NCBI GenBank assembly: GCA_029891345.1 | Contig: CM057005.1 | Coordinates: forward strand, 69,139,760 to 69,203,759 | Length of the DNA: 64,000 bases | Reading direction: 5' to 3' | DNA from: Dryococelus australis | Taxonomy: Eukaryota > Arthropoda > Insecta > Phasmatodea > Phasmatidae | Part shown: piece after piece, positions 33,926 through 44,600 of the stretch | Position numbering within the stretch: position 1 is the stretch's first letter | How the letters are laid out: the number at the start of each line of letters is the position of its first letter | The notes under the pieces: generated by a model | What the model saw: only the letters and a program-made list of their open reading frames with translations | Told to the model about the DNA's origin: nothing | Databases searched by the model: none | Translations under genes and position numbers: made by a program

Positions 33926-34524
33926 ATATTGACCCTGTCTCAAAGGGAGGAATCATATTATGCAGATGTGAACATTTTTTATTTTGGATTACTAATGACA
34001 AGATAGAAAATATAATGTTCCATTGTACAGGAAAAATGTGTTTTTCACTTCCATCTCTCATATTTACTTTATTTTATTTCCCCCCCGTTCTCCTCCCCCT
34101 CTTCTTTAAATGAAATAAGTTAAAGGAAGAATCCAAACACCTTCAACAAATAATTCAGATGGCATTATAATAATCTTGCATAAATTTGTAGAAATTTTTT
34201 TATGTACTTTGAGTACTGATCAGGACCCTACAAAATAGGAACTTGTATTTCAGATTTCAATTTTTAGTCAATCTGAAAAAAAGGCTCGATAAAATTAACA
34301 ATATTTATATCGCTTAGAGTAATTTGGCTCAAAATTTTTACATTTGATTGTCTTCATGATTCATAAAATGTAGTAAAGATTATTTTTATTTTATTTATGA
34401 GTTTGGATTTTAAACACTCAGCAGATATACACTTGCATAATGTAGAGATTGTTAATAATTCATAAAATAGTACTCTGTATATACTTTTTTTTGGCATGTA
34501 TGCATATTTTTATCTTTCTTACAG
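33926..34524 (+). other. ANKIB1 intron end
   Basis: AT-rich sequence with a short C-run (34081-34087). It ends in the acceptor tttttatctttcttacag (34507-34524). No other feature. Confidence 0.6.
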
Positions 34525-36524
34525 TGATGGATGACCAACAGCTGAAGCTAGCCATTCAACTCTCCCTTCAAGAGTCTACAAAAAGAGTTGCTCTACTGCA
34601 GTCATCTTTAGCTGCTGGGAGGTTCAAGGACCCCGAACTGCCTAAAGGAGAAGTTCCTAAGTCTCAAGAAGTGGAGGTCCTGAGCAGAGATGAAGAAACC
34701 TCTGACACAAGAATGTCTGCTTACCATCGTACAAGCGCTGACTTAACTGTGGATTATTTCCTGAAGAGCCTAGCAGGGCGACAGCTTGATGTGAAGAACC
34801 TGAACTCTGGAGGTGTGAACGTGTTCTCGCCGGAGGAGAATTGTGGCTCAGGGGAGGTGGTGTGGGGTTGTGGCCTGAGCAAGACATTAGCTGACAAGGA
34901 GCTGATAGGTTTCAAGCCAGGTATGGCTGAGGATGGAAGGTTTGAGATTGGCGACATACACGAGAATGGCTGCTTCAATGACCCGGATGACTACGATGAG
35001 GCAGATGCTCGTCTCCTGAAAAGATCACACTCAACAGGTGACTTGTGCACAAGAGGAAGGCAGAGTCTTTGCAATGGGGGTGCAGCTAGTGGGGACGAAC
35101 CAAGGTACCACCTGGATTCTGACCACAGCAGTCAGCATGAGGAGAAGCCAGAAGATATAGTAAAGCGTATTTTAGCACTTCCTGCATCGAGTAGAGGAAT
35201 GTCGGGACGGCAGTTTCTCTTGCTGCATCACCATAGTGGGGGCAGCAACAGTAATGCTGGTGGAGAGCTGTCCACCACAACATCAGAAGATGGTGCTAGC
35301 ATCTACTATGGTGGACAGTCATCAGTTGAAGACACTACCACTACTTCAGATTCTTTGAATGCAGATCTTGAAGTGTGTGGCATTCTAGGTACGACGACAG
35401 AAGATGATGAAGAAGGTAAATCACTTATGGATGATGACATAATCACTGCCCACTCGATGAAAACATTTCCTCGTGTTTTTCATAATAGTGCTTTAGCAAT
35501 TAATGACACAAAAAATTATATTTGTGGTTTTGATAAACTGAAGCAGGCTTACAACAAAGACAACAACTTTCAAAATGATCAGGCTGTGAATAGTAGTACT
35601 GCTTCATCACATGTTCTTAGCTCAGAAAAATCCACATTTTCGAATTCCCTTTTAGAAGCGCATCGTAGGGCTTTTAAAGCCGCTGGTGGCAAGACATTGG
35701 GCCCAGGTGGCCTCCGAATTCGTATTAAGTCTCCAAATGGTGGGTCTGATGATGGTACGACGCACAATTGCCGCCAATTAGAAACAGACAGTTCAAACGA
35801 GTATGAGTCTGAAACAGGCATCCCAAAATCCCCCACACTTTACATCAGTGGAGTGTCTATCAGCAGGACCCCCGAGCCAAGGTCCCCTGCTGTCATCGCA
35901 GCCACGGTAGCAAGTGCGGCAGGCAGACAGTCCCGTTCATCTAGTCTAACCGTGCCTCCTCCTGCTCCATCGCTTGCCCCAACCATTACAACCACGGTAC
36001 TAGGTTCGTCTAGCATCTCGCTAAACACTGTCGTCTCAGTACTTGCATCGTCTCCCGATCTAGTGATGCGACCCTGTACGCCGATCATAGTGTCGTGCAG
36101 CAGCATGGTTATCACTCCACCACCTCTCCCTCTAATGTCCTGCCCAAATTCCCCTGTTGGGATGGTCATTCCTCGTTCTGCCACCACTTCTCCTGTACTC
36201 ACACCCAGCAATGGAAACACTGTAAATACTGCTGGCAGCACCAAGTCAAAGTCTGCAAGTGAACCAGAGCGAGAGCGAGAAATGTTCAGATTTCCAAAGT
36301 CTTCAACAGATGGTGCTCTTAGCTCAGTTCTTCATGTGCAGGAGAGCAACCTTAGCTCTGATGACTTTCACGAGGCACTTTTCCTCCTGGAGAGGTCGCC
36401 AAAGGGGAGTGGGTCCTCGAAGCGAAGGAAAAAGTCAAAGAAGGAGCGGCATAAAGATAAGGAGAACAATAATTGCAGCAGTGGAAAGACCAAAGAGCTG
36501 AAGGAAGCAAGTTCTGTATTGTGA
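34525..36524 (+). CDS. ANKIB1: ANKIB1-like E3 ubiquitin ligase, terminal exon (UIM and Ser-rich tail)
   Basis: A 2000-base last coding exon. The acceptor AG is at 34523-34524 and the first two bases TG complete a split Val codon with the previous exon. It ends at TGA 36522-36524, giving about 666 codons. The upstream part of the long open frame (34449-34524) is intron. Near the start MDDQQLKLAIQLSLQESTKR is a clear ubiquitin-interacting motif (LAIQLSLQES core). The rest is low-complexity and probably disordered: acidic and Gly/Ser-rich segments, a KRSHSTGDL basophilic kinase-like site near 35022, a long Pro/Ser/Thr/Val-rich stretch (35870-36230), and a Lys/Arg-rich end SSKRRKKSKKERHKDKE that could be a nuclear-localisation signal. 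The tail is longer than I expect for vertebrate ANKIB1. Frames on the - strand here are shadows. Confidence 0.88.
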
Positions 36525-39500
36525 ATGCTGGCTGTGGACAGATAGAATATGTGGCAAGGTGGACTATGTCAGCTGGTGATGAGAAGTAAATACACCAGCT
36601 ATATTTATATTATTGAGATCAGTAGCTATGTATATGACAACAGAATCATTTATTCCAGCCAGCAAATTGCAGTAAACTGCTTTGCATGTGTAGAAAGATG
36701 TGCAACTGGTTCCAGCTTCTAACTGAAGTGTTGCTCACAGTCTGAGGTATGTAATTTGCTGAGTTATTTTGTTAACTTGACAACTGCACCTGTTTTCAAT
36801 TATGTAAAGTCCTGTTTACATAAGCCTTGTTTACATGTAACACTGATTTCTAAGTATCGTGATGATACAAATTTAAATGATACATTATTGATTTGATGTT
36901 GGCGTGGCAAAAGTAAATTTTGGATTAAAACAAAAAAGGATTGTAGCGATATTCAGTTAATATTTCCCACATTTACAACAATATATGATATGTGTACATT
37001 TGCGGTATGGTTTTTGTAAGTAAATTATGCCAAGTGTTTTAGCTGTATATTCAGATTTTATATGTGGCACTAAATTGCTTAGAATTTTCAAAGTGAAATA
37101 GTAGATCATGACACTTTGTGGAATCATGCAAGTAATTTTGAGATAGTTTTCAGCTTACTGATGCAGCCACCATTCATGGTATAATACCACAATCAACATT
37201 TATGTAAACAAGGGCAGAAACAAGGCTGTTGTAATTAGGCCTACAACTTATAGTAACTAAGAAATTATGATTAAATTTCTGTTCTCACTGTTTTCTTCAG
37301 TACATGAGCACAATGTTGGTGTGTTGCTCTCTGATCAGTCTAACAAATGTGTATAATGTCATCATGATAATTGCAGTTATACTTTTTAAGTTTCACCACA
37401 TTATCTTTCTTCTTGAACATCACATGCAAAAGGAAGTTTGATATTGTACATAGCTTCTTCCTGTACGTATCCAGTAGCATTGCTGGTTTATAAGAAAGTG
37501 AGGAGAATTGTTACTCTATTTCTCTTGCATAAAAAGACTGAAGCAGTGACTGGATTGTCTGCAAAGCTGAAGTTGTCAAGTTTTTTTTTAGGATTATTGT
37601 TTTATTTTATATTGTAGAGACAGCTCTCTCTCTCTTTTGAATATGGTTAGACAGGATGGACAACGTTATTGAAGTTTGCAAGCATACAGTTAGAGAAAAC
37701 AACCTAACAAAATTTTAATGTATGAATCTGTCTGAGCCTTAAATATATTTTTATACCTGTTACTTTTATTTTTTGTTGAGCATTTGTGATTAGGTTATGT
37801 TGCAATTTAAGTTTAGGCTTGAAAGAGTTCTGTTTGTACAAAGTTAGCATGTGTTTGATTTTACTGATAGGCAGAGGACAGTAAGTGTATCAGCATTTCA
37901 GTGAATCTGTATTTTAATGATGGATATAATTTATTTTTAAATGTTATTTTTAAAGAATTGTGTAATCTATGCAATTATACTATGAGTAATTTCTACCATT
38001 GGAAGGTTAAACATAAATAGGGACATGAATGTATTTAAATTGTTCAACAAACCCTGAGAAATATTTTTTTCCATTATTATATATATTTTATTTGTGGGAA
38101 GGGAGGGAATGAAAATATGCGAATTTTTGGATCTTTCTATATTTTCCTAGTCATTTAACAAGACTGTCAGACCGCAGAGTGTAGTGTTGAATATCACTAT
38201 GCTCTTTTGTCGACTTCTGGAGTGAGCAGCGACCAATAGGTAGAACTGATAACGTAATTTGTTTTTAGAGTTGCATTTATTGTTACTGGCATATTGTTAG
38301 CAGATGAATTGTTTTGCAGAATTGAAATATTCATATAAGATAAATATTTTAGTAAGGTATTATACATATAAAATTGTGGTTGATACATGTATGTATTTAT
38401 TGCTACAGTAAGTTGATATTGATAACATTAAAGTCTTCTGTTATGATGCTTTGATTCAAATCTTGTAGTAGAATAGAATCCTATTAATGTTTTTCATAAT
38501 TCTTTATGATGTAAGTACACAGTTTAGATTAGTAAGTCCAAATTGAATTGTGGTGCAGATCTGTTGTTGACTGATTATTTTTTAAAAGTGATTTAAAATC
38601 TTTGTTCGTGTATATTATTTCATCTTGTTTTTTTTTATTAGAAATGTTGAATATAAAGGGAACAAGAGATTGTAGGTATGTAAAGTTTATACAGTTTCAA
38701 ATTGAAAATGCTTATTAACTAAGAATGTTAGTTGGCATTAAATGTATGCCATGAGTGGGATATTAATGTAGATAAATGTATTTAAAGATAGTAGTTTGTT
38801 AAAACCGGGAAATCTCTGCCAGTTATTGATATTAAGTTTATGCTTCGTGCTTTCAAACTTGTTTAGTTTGGCAGATATGGTTCTGAAAAATACATTTTAT
38901 CTGTTCTATAGTATATTGTAACAATTTGATGTAAATTCTTTTTCTAATGATGTGATGTTAATAGTGTCCTTGCACTTCTTGAAAGTTAATTTAATTGTGG
39001 TTGATAAATAGATACCACACACTTCTGTTGAGCTACCAGTGAACTTCAAGTATGTTTGTTTTAGAGTTGGCCTCCTAGACTAGCCTTGTATAGCAAAACA
39101 CATGGTGACAAACAAGTATCAAAGTTCAAAAAATTTAAGCAAAATGTTGCATATTCAGTGCAGCTGCTGCATTATTTTTGTTATTCTGTGAGCATTTGCC
39201 ATTGTAACTACACCTCTTGTAATTATTACAATTTTCTTATTCAAGTGGATTTACAGTTTTGTTACTTCAATGGCTGTAGTTTCTTAAACTAGCACATATT
39301 AAGTGGCTCCCAACAAATTTATCATTATGATATTTGCAAAAAACTCATATCACTTTTTTGCTTTCCAAAGCTTTTGAAAATTATTTGAGCTTTAGCTTTT
39401 CCATCATTGTCATAATCATCATAGGTATCATCATCATTATTATTATCATTATTGTTTTTACAGCATGTCGGTCCTCCTGGTGTTGCTTCATGTGTATAGT

Positions 39501-39706
39501 TTCTTTTCTTGAAATAATTAATTGCACACTATCAACTAACTACATGAAAGTTGTGTTCTTCAGTGGCTGGAATTGCCCTCATGACAAGGATGCTGGAGCA
39601 AGGACGATATTAAACCTACATTTGAGCCCATTATTATTACAATGTCTTACCTGTAGCCTTTTGTTGTATAGTTACACAGTGCAAAACCCAAAAAATACAC
39701 AAAGTA
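36525..39706 (+). other. Probable ANKIB1 3' untranslated region
   Basis: U/A-rich, stop-dense sequence without recognisable repeats for about 3.1 kb after the stop codon, quite unlike the transposon-filled introns. Candidate polyadenylation signals include ATTAAA at 38427-38432, with others possible. The true end cannot be set from sequence alone. The small frames inside have no motif. Confidence 0.5.
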
Positions 39707-40180
39707 CAGTAAAGCTTCTATTTATCGGACTAATTGGGGAGGCATAGTCCGGTAAACCAGAAAGTCTGGTAAATAGCAAAGAACCAAAAACATCTACAGG
39801 TATGAATGTTTAAGTGGGTCACTTTAGTGTGACAAAGAAGGTAGTGCAGCCAGGAGGGACGATTAGCTGCAGGTATTTCTGATAATTTACCACAGATCAT
39901 AAGCTGTCCAGGGGAAAGAAAGGAACAGTGTGAGATTGTGTAGTTAACATACTATTTCCTGGGTTTCGGCTGAGTAGTATGTATTTGCAGCGAGCATGTC
40001 AACTTACATTGTGATGTTCATTTTTTTTATTATTTTGCATCCCGACTTGTTAACATTTCCACTCCTGTGCCTTCATTTTCTACGTTTTGCAACTTCCTCG
40101 GGCTTAGATGATAATTTGGAAACTGAAACAGGCGGCTTACCGTCCCTTTCCCTGCTATGAATGCGTGTGTGTGTCAGTTA
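39707..40180 (+). mobile_element. Pogo/Tigger-like terminus and fragment
   Basis: After TA (39705-39706) the sequence CAGTAAAGCTTCTATTTATC, continuing through GGACTAATTGGGG and the partly self-complementary ccggtaaaccagaaagtctgg, is typical of pogo/Tigger-type ends. The opposite terminus was not found and no transposase is visible. The right limit is set only by the next element. Confidence 0.4.
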
Positions 40181-40705
40181 CCGTATTTACCAGAATGGAA
40201 GATGGCCCTGAATCCAAGACGACCCCTTCCTAAAAAAAAATTTTTGAGCGAAAAATATTTAAACCTGAATTCAATACTACCCCTGTGAAGTGCTGAAAAC
40301 AATTATTTAGGTTCAAGTATTTTTGCATGAATTTATAACAAACCCTGCAAGAAGAAATGCTATTATGTATCTCAATAATATGATATATTTTATTTACTGT
40401 TAAAGAAAAGCTAGTCGCAATGCAATAGGTGTGTCTTAACCTGTCTGTATGTTATCAGCATCTTTTTTACAGTGTAAAACTTTTTTGGGTGTTATATAAA
40501 CATGACTTGAGCCATTTTACTTCTCAGAAAAGCACTTCCTCTTTAGCTGGGTGACATCAGATAAGGGGATCCTTGTCAAAGTTGACAGGTACAGTCTTAG
40601 TCCTACAAAAATACGTACAATTGTTCTAGCAGTGTCGCACATTTATGGTATTTGTGCCTAGGTTTTGAATTGGAGACTACCCTGAATTGTAGGTAATTAC
40701 AGTAA
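40181..40705 (+). mobile_element. TA-flanked TIR element, CCGTATTTACC subtype, copy 1
   Basis: Begins CCGTATTTACCAGAATGG after TA (40179-40180) and matches the reverse complement of 50685-51252 over most of its length. Examples are 'aaacctgaattcaa', 'gtgaagtgctg', 'aagaagaaatgctat', 'tgacttgagcca' and 'ggtacagtcttag'. The right end is eroded; the alignment fades near 'cctgaattgtagg' (40682-40695). Non-coding. Confidence 0.75.
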
Positions 40706-40902
40706 GTTCTATATTTCCGGGGTACCACTTGCACATATTTTCTCAGAAATGAAAACAAGTATAGGTCCTGGTTACCTTTTAGGGGCAAGAATACGATAAA
40801 TAGGCATACTGTAAATGTATGTAATGTGAATAGCTGTACCATCTGCCGTGTCACATTTGACCATGCTCTTTAAGTTCTGACTGTATGTGCTGACCTCGAA
40901 GT

Positions 40903-40942
40903 GCCTGGTCATTTTATCAATCGCCTGGTCATTTTATCAATC
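40903..40942. repeat. 20-bp tandem duplication
   Basis: The 20-base unit GCCTGGTCATTTTATCAATC is present twice without mismatch. Confidence 0.95.
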
Positions 40943-42009
40943 GCCTCCCTGCTACAGTTTCCCCTTCTCAAGCCCTACGCAGATGCCAGATGGCTAAAAC
41001 TAACAGTTAGACATTCTGTCTGTATACTCTTTGTGACACCTGGGTCAGATCATGATGTCCCAAGCATCAGGGAGCCATGAGAGTGGATGCTCTTAGCTTC
41101 CTACTGTCACCTCCAATTTGGTACTTGGGTCAGACTGCAACGTCCCACGCACCAAATCACTGGGGGAGAGTATAGTAGAACAGGCCTCCCACCTCACCTG
41201 ACCACTGCATCCTTCACTCCATCAGGCTGTCTACTCCTTACTGGTCACTCACTATCTACTTAACTGGTTACCTCCCACCACCTTATGCCTCATAGGGTTG
41301 GGGGGGGGGGGGATAAAGCTGCCAAGCAGGGTCTAGCTCAGGCTGGAGTCTTGAGGGAAAGCGACCCAATTGGCAACCAGGTATACTCCTGGAAAAAAGA
41401 GGAGGCTGCGCATCAGAGAGGGTCTGCAACCAGTTCATCAATCTGCACCTCGAACCTCCTTTGGCATGTATCTTGTGCAGTATCTCGTCTGCCTCCTACA
41501 CCGCTAAAGAAGACACTAACCTTTGTCCGGCTAGCAAACGTTACCAAGGTAGTCAGGCCCCTTAACATCACACCAGCTTATATATCTACTAGGGTTCCCA
41601 CTTGCCCATAGCATACCACACCATCCAAAGCTCAATGCACGATCACAGAAATGGCCAAAGCCAACAATCAAGGCACCAAGAAAAACTCAGTTCAAGAAAC
41701 AACCAAGGCATCAGCGTCGTCCAGGAGGAGAAGTACCTCTGTCTCACCCTCTAATTATAACTCGCACTAGGGGTGAGCGATGGGGCCACTCATTCACTGC
41801 ACTCATGTTGTGAATGGTAGTGTCACTGCATTAGGATACCGCTCCCTTAGGGATTGGACTGCTAGTCTAGAGTTTGCCCTTCTCATCGCACACTAACAGT
41901 GCAGAGAGTGGTATTTCTTCAGCAGAAATATACGTGATGATAAACCTGTCATTATTTCTCTCATCTAATTACTGTTTTAAAAACATGTGTTAAAAAAAAA
42001 ACTACTTAT

Positions 42010-42110
42010 TTGGTAACAAAAACTTTAAATGTGGGCTGCTTGTCTGCTCACAGCTGCTATTAGGTAACCAGAACTTTAAACGTGGACTGCTTGTCCACTC
42101 ACCCCTGGTG
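42010..42110. repeat. Diverged tandem duplication of about 52 bp
   Basis: GGTAACAAAAACTTTAAATG continuing with TGGGCTGCTTGTCTGCTCAC is followed by GGTAACCAGAACTTTAAACG continuing with TGGACTGCTTGTCCACTCAC. The two copies differ at several sites. Confidence 0.8.
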
Positions 42111-42994
42111 ACAGGTTGCGGACAGACCAGCGTGAAAGCTACTCTCTCACTCCATCCCTCTAAAAGTTATTTTTTTCTTTTTCTTTATATCAGCATCACG
42201 TGGCTGGCATTACCATTCCTACCAAGGTAGCATGGTGAATAACACACCCTGACAAAAATTTATTCTTATTATTAGAAACAAGTCCCAAACTTTTATTTGT
42301 AAAACTGTAACTATAAGAAGGGAGGAATTTATAAGGAGTGGGCATCATACCCATTAGATACACATTTACATGTATGGTGCAAACTCGATTTTAACTAAAA
42401 AAATGTTATACTGAACTCGACTTTCATACAACTTGAAACTTGACTCGAGTCTCGTACAACTTGACTTTACTCGACTTGAAGCTGTTAAACTCCAACTCGC
42501 CCATCACCAGGTAATACCAATTATTTCTGGTAGAATATGGATAAAGCTTGGCATTTTGTGAAAAGAGAACAAATAAGCTACATATTTTGGCTCATAAAAA
42601 TGTTTAAAAATGGGACTTGAATAGGTTGTTGGCAGTTGACGAATTCGGGTGTTCCCGGGAAAGGGTTTTGCCTTCCCTAACTAGTTCAAATGTGAATGCT
42701 GATTCCGCTCCTGTTGTTTTAAAATTACTGGGTCTCTCTTGGAGTGTCAAATGAACTGGTAAAACATTTGCCTGGTGGGTCAGGGATCTTCCCACCCTGG
42801 AAGATTCAGGATTACACCATTTTAATTGAGAGACTTCAGTAGGAGGAGAGGAACCAAACCTTAGGGTAAGTCTGATCAAATAGATCTCCCTCCCATGAGT
42901 TTGATCCGGCTTACTGTGAAGGTTGTCAAGAAACGTGACACAAGCTATCATGGGTTAAGGAATTAAAGGAGAATGTATAACTCTGGGACTAGAC

Positions 42995-43654
42995 TTATTC
43001 TGAGGAGTCTGAGTTCTGTTTCCTTCTATACTGCTGTGGTCTAGTCGGCTTGCGAGTTGGAACGAAATTGGGAGATGCAGACACTGTTCTATGGGGGTTT
43101 GCGATCTTGGGTGGAAGGCAAATATTAATGATCTTCCCGGCGACTGTGCGAACCTGACATGTGATGATGGGATCTCGTACTGGAAGTGCAGGATGAGATG
43201 AAGTGGTTGGTTCCAGCGCAGGCAAAGACGTAGCCGGGGTGTAAATGTAGTCGACCGTGTGCGAGGGCCAATCTAGGCCGAGTAAGAAATCTCCAAGCTG
43301 TCTTACAGCCATGAATATCAGGGGAATACAGTTAGTGTGTGTTACCTCTGCACTAAATAACGTTTCAATATTAGTATTAGGGCAGTTGATATTGACCGGT
43401 GGAGTTACTGTGCATTTTAAATCTTCAAATTCTGTTTGCAATGCCCATCGGACTAATCTACATATGTACTTGATTGGCTTTTCCTTTAGTTGTAAAAGGA
43501 ATCTCACTAGAATATAACAGCAAAAGGAGCACACTCCCAGTACACCAGGTGGTATCCAAGTTCTCCTGGGTCCAGTCTTTACTGTAGACTGGGACTGAGA
43601 TAATGGATAGTTAAATAGTCTGGGATCGTGGGTTTGAATCCTGCTGGAAGTCAA
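42995..43654 (-). pseudogene. Retropepsin-like ORF fragment, longest of the family
   Basis: A 219-codon open - strand frame. The central region MAVRQLGDFLLGLDWPSHTV contains the D-x-L-L-G-L-D-W motif at the C-terminal end of retroviral-type aspartic proteases. An N-terminal DTG/DSG active site is not visible. The frame ends with AGKIINICLPP, a short spacer, then SPNFVPTRKPTRPQQYRRK. The N-terminal end of the frame runs through a tRNA-like sequence (43590-43655 on the + strand), so its first 20 or so codons are not original. Not a functional enzyme by appearance. Confidence 0.5.
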
Positions 43655-43656
43655 AA
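43590..43656 (+). repeat. tRNA-like (SINE head) sequence
   Basis: TGAGATAATGGATAG (box A-like) and GGGTTTGAATCCTGC (box B-like, close to GGTTCGANTCC) are spaced about 30 bases apart, as in Pol III promoters of tRNA genes. A cloverleaf with a complete acceptor stem is not apparent. I read it as a tRNA-derived SINE head, not a functional tRNA. Confidence 0.4.
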
Positions 43657-44244
43657 CGACCCATACTGTATCCTGGATATTGTGGTCTTATTGAGACTGG
43701 AATTTATCCTGGCCTTTGCAAGCTGGGGATAAACCAAGTACACCCGGTCCGTTCCCATCTATCAGCAGGAATGTGCTAGATTTTAAGAGAACCATTGAGA
43801 TCTTTACCAAACTTTAATATTAAACATTGTGTCTGGGTAAAATGAAGTTTGTAAACAAATACTAATTTAGGCATACATATTTTATTTATACTATTGAGAA
43901 AAACAAGGGGATGCATAACTCTTTTGAATAATACAAGCTAATGTTAAAGCAGGTGAAGGCAACCTGCATAAAAGAATAAGAAAATTAAAGAATTTCTAAC
44001 TCTTATTTGATTTTAGTATTACTTGATTATAAGGGGAAGGAAAGGGGAGCAGTCCAGAAGTGAAGTCGACACGACCTGGCACTGCAGAGGTGATGGTAAA
44101 AGACTTACAGGTAGGGACGTCGTGATACCTCTGGATGCTGTGCTGGCGGTGTCTTCCAAGTGCTGCTGACGGCATCGTGGCAGGCATCTTCGGAGACCGT
44201 CACATCGTGATTGGTCTAGTGTTTAAGCTCCCTTTATAATGACT

Positions 44245-44374
44245 CCAGTCTTTGCAGACTGGGAAAGGTGGGAGTCCAATGGCTGACCCTGAAGACTTCA
44301 CTTTTGGTAACCTCGGTGCGAGTGGCCTAGTGGTCAGAAACCCCTAGTTAAACCAGCTCGAGTCTTTGCAGACT
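44245..44374. repeat. Stem-loops of the AGTCT-loop-AGACT family
   Basis: CCAGTCTTTGCAGACTGG (44245-44262) is a perfect 7-bp stem with a TTGC loop. GAGTCTTTGCAGACT (44360-44374) has the same core. A third, CCAGTCTTTACTGTAGACTGG, lies at 43572-43592. They match the array at 22291-22554. Confidence 0.85.
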
Positions 44375-44506
44375 ATGAGGGATGACAGCCACTTCCCCTC
44401 GTGGTGTGCTCGGCCTTATGCAAGCTGGAGGGCCAGCGACCGACTTGAGCTGCGGTTTGGCACCTCCTTATATACAAAAAAATTCTGGCTTGTGGACTGT
44501 CAGCGT

Positions 44507-44523
44507 GGGGGGGGGGGGGGGGG
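44507..44523. repeat. Run of 17 G
   Basis: Uninterrupted G tract on the + strand (C on the - strand). Potential quadruplex former and a likely place for sequencing or assembly length error. Confidence 0.95.
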
Positions 44524-44600
44524 TGTCACAGGGGTATTTTTAATCAGGCTTGTGGGCCACGCCACCCTATTCTTATCTCTCCCCTTGTAGGCTGTTGCTT

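Larger units (their letters stand above)
40706..42603 (+). other. Intergenic, mixed; local tandem repeats
   Basis: Holds a 20-bp tandem duplication (40903-40942), a run of 13 G (41300-41312) and a diverged ~52-bp tandem duplication (42010-42110). A GC-richer block at 41040-41770 has a + strand frame (41285-41611) of no recognised family, perhaps retroelement debris. Confidence 0.35.
42604..44600 (-). mobile_element. Protease-bearing retroelement relic, copy C
   Basis: Third copy of the family at 18985-20260 and 21000-22830. It holds the - strand frame 42995-43654 with the GDFLLGLDW motif and tail peptide, then to the right the GCAGGTGAAGGCAACCTGC hairpin (43950-43968), then AGTCT stem-loops at 44245-44262 and 44360-44374. 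The order is the same as in copy B. It lies downstream of ANKIB1. No RT domain. Confidence 0.55.

Noticed and set aside
35840..36244. 134-codon - strand frame
   Set aside because: Shadow of the Ser/Thr/Pro-rich tail of the ANKIB1 terminal exon.
39334..39747. 137-codon + strand frame
   Set aside because: Ile/Val/Ser-rich translation of an AT-rich 'atcatc/attatt' low-complexity tract; no domain.
43590..43656. Functional tRNA gene
   Set aside because: A and B box-like sequences are present but no full acceptor stem or plausible anticodon arm could be folded by eye; it lies inside a repeat.
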